Assembly: GCA_964415085.1 (NCBI GenBank)
Contig: CAYPYI010000076.1
Location: 1-6,407 of the forward strand
Direction of reading: 5' to 3'
Length of the DNA stretch: 6,407 nucleotides
Source of the DNA: CAYPYI01 sp964415085
GTDB taxonomy: Bacteria > Bacillota > Clostridia > Tissierellales > Tissierellaceae
The notes below the pieces were generated by a model, which made no database searches, had not been told where the DNA came from, and saw only the letters and a program-made list of their open reading frames with translations. Of this stretch, positions 5,908-6,407 are shown in pieces. How positions within the stretch are numbered: the stretch's first letter is position 1; the number at the start of each line of letters is the position of its first letter. The translations under genes and the position numbers were made by a program.

Positions 5908-6407
5908 TTAATCCTCCTTCTTAAGATTTATTACCCCAAATACTAGTAAAATAAATCCTAAAATCATTATATAATTAAATCCTTCTATTCCTGTTCTTGG
6001 AAGTAGCTCCTTAACAGTATTTACTGGCTGTTTTAAAATATTATTTTCGCTACTTGGTTTTTCAGATTTGTTACTTTCTAAAACTACTGTATTATCTTCT
6101 ATTACAGGTGGTGTTTTTGATCCTGGTCTAATTATTTCATTACTTTCTTCAGTTTTAGGCTTTTTAGATTTTTCTACTTTTTCTTCATTGTCTGGATAGT
6201 ATGGTCTGTCATCTGGATCTTCTGGGTCCTCAGTAGAAGGTGTATAGTTATAAGTGTTTGTAATTGTTAATCCGTCCTCACTTATTGATTTTCTATAATA
6301 TCTAGGAACCTCTACTTCATCCACTGTATATATATTATCTTCATCCATATCCATATCCTTATCTTTAATTACAAGGTTTTTAAAAGTATGTTCTGTTTTA
6401 TCTTTTA
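5908..6407 (-). CDS. LPXTG wall-anchored protein with Cna_B domain, C-terminal part (enters from the right edge)
   Basis: The frame is open to the right edge of the window, so only the last 165 residues are seen. The visible start, 'KTEHTFKNLVIKDKD' followed by 'YTVDEVEVPRYYRKSI' and 'LTITNTYNY', is the second half of a Cna_B domain. The Glu of 'VDEVEVP' and the Asn of 'TITNT' are at the places where these domains form an internal Lys-Asn isopeptide bond. A linker of about 80 residues, rich in Pro, Glu, Lys and Ser, spans the wall. The end is a full sorting signal: LPRTG, a hydrophobic segment (about 20 residues) and the charged tail KKED. The ATG at 6354 lies inside the Cna_B fold and has no good ribosome site, so it is not the start. 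Family knowledge suggests an adhesin or pilin-like surface protein with repeated Cna_B domains. The sortase gene follows directly. Confidence 0.9.
   Translation of the reverse strand, partial: KDKTEHTFKNLVIKDKDMDMDEDNIYTVDEVEVPRYYRKSISEDGLTITNTYNYTPSTEDPEDPDDRPYYPDNEEKVEKSKKPKTEESNEIIRPGSKTPPVIEDNTVVLESNKSEKPSSENNILKQPVNTVKELLPRTGIEGFNYIMILGFILLVFGVINLKKED

Noticed and set aside
6352..6354. ATG as the start of the LPRTG protein
   Set aside because: The frame remains open upstream and encodes the preceding strands of the Cna_B domain, so the gene continues past the window edge.
5218..6407. Complete pilus locus
   Set aside because: Only one sortase without a C-terminal span and one partial wall protein are visible; a pilus operon would need more backbone and tip genes than can be seen here.

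Overview
The window is very AT-rich (by eye roughly a quarter G+C). It has strong AGGAGG-type ribosome sites, short intergenic spaces, lipobox lipoproteins, and a sortase beside an LPXTG wall protein. Together these point to a low-GC Gram-positive anaerobe of the Clostridia/Tissierellia type. I cannot name the species from sequence alone.

Left part, 1-2111, all on the minus strand. Reading in the direction of transcription, a small membrane protein with a TTG start (2111-1659) ends in a terminator hairpin built into its last codons. One base past that T-tract lies the -35 box of a MerR-family regulator (1566-754). Its promoter has the long 19-bp spacer and central inverted repeat typical of MerR-controlled promoters, so it is probably autoregulated. 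A hairpin and a new extended -10 promoter follow, then two lipoprotein genes in tandem (629-252, and 207-1, which runs off the left edge). No drug pump or other obvious MerR target is in view.

Middle part, 2112-5196, plus strand. A divergent AT-rich intergenic region leads into a tight three-gene run: a TraX-like multi-pass membrane protein (probable acyltransferase-like), an OmpR-family response regulator and its sensor histidine kinase. The spacings are 16 nt and 1 nt, so this is very likely one operon in which a two-component pair is made together with a cell-surface modifying enzyme. Repeated TCTTTAT units, two of them 11 bp apart, overlap the likely promoter and could be the regulator's own binding site.

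Right part, 5197-6407, minus strand. A wall-anchored protein, entering from the right edge with a Cna_B-type isopeptide domain and ending in an LPRTG sorting signal, is followed by a single sortase gene. A 28-bp perfect palindrome with a T-tract separates the two, and the sortase has no conventional ribosome site next to its ATG. The sortase and the kinase converge on one hairpin that contains both stop codons.

No RNA gene, CRISPR array, insertion sequence or phage gene was seen. The common theme is the cell envelope: lipoproteins, a sensor kinase, a membrane acyltransferase-like enzyme, and sortase anchoring. A functional link between the three blocks is only inference.
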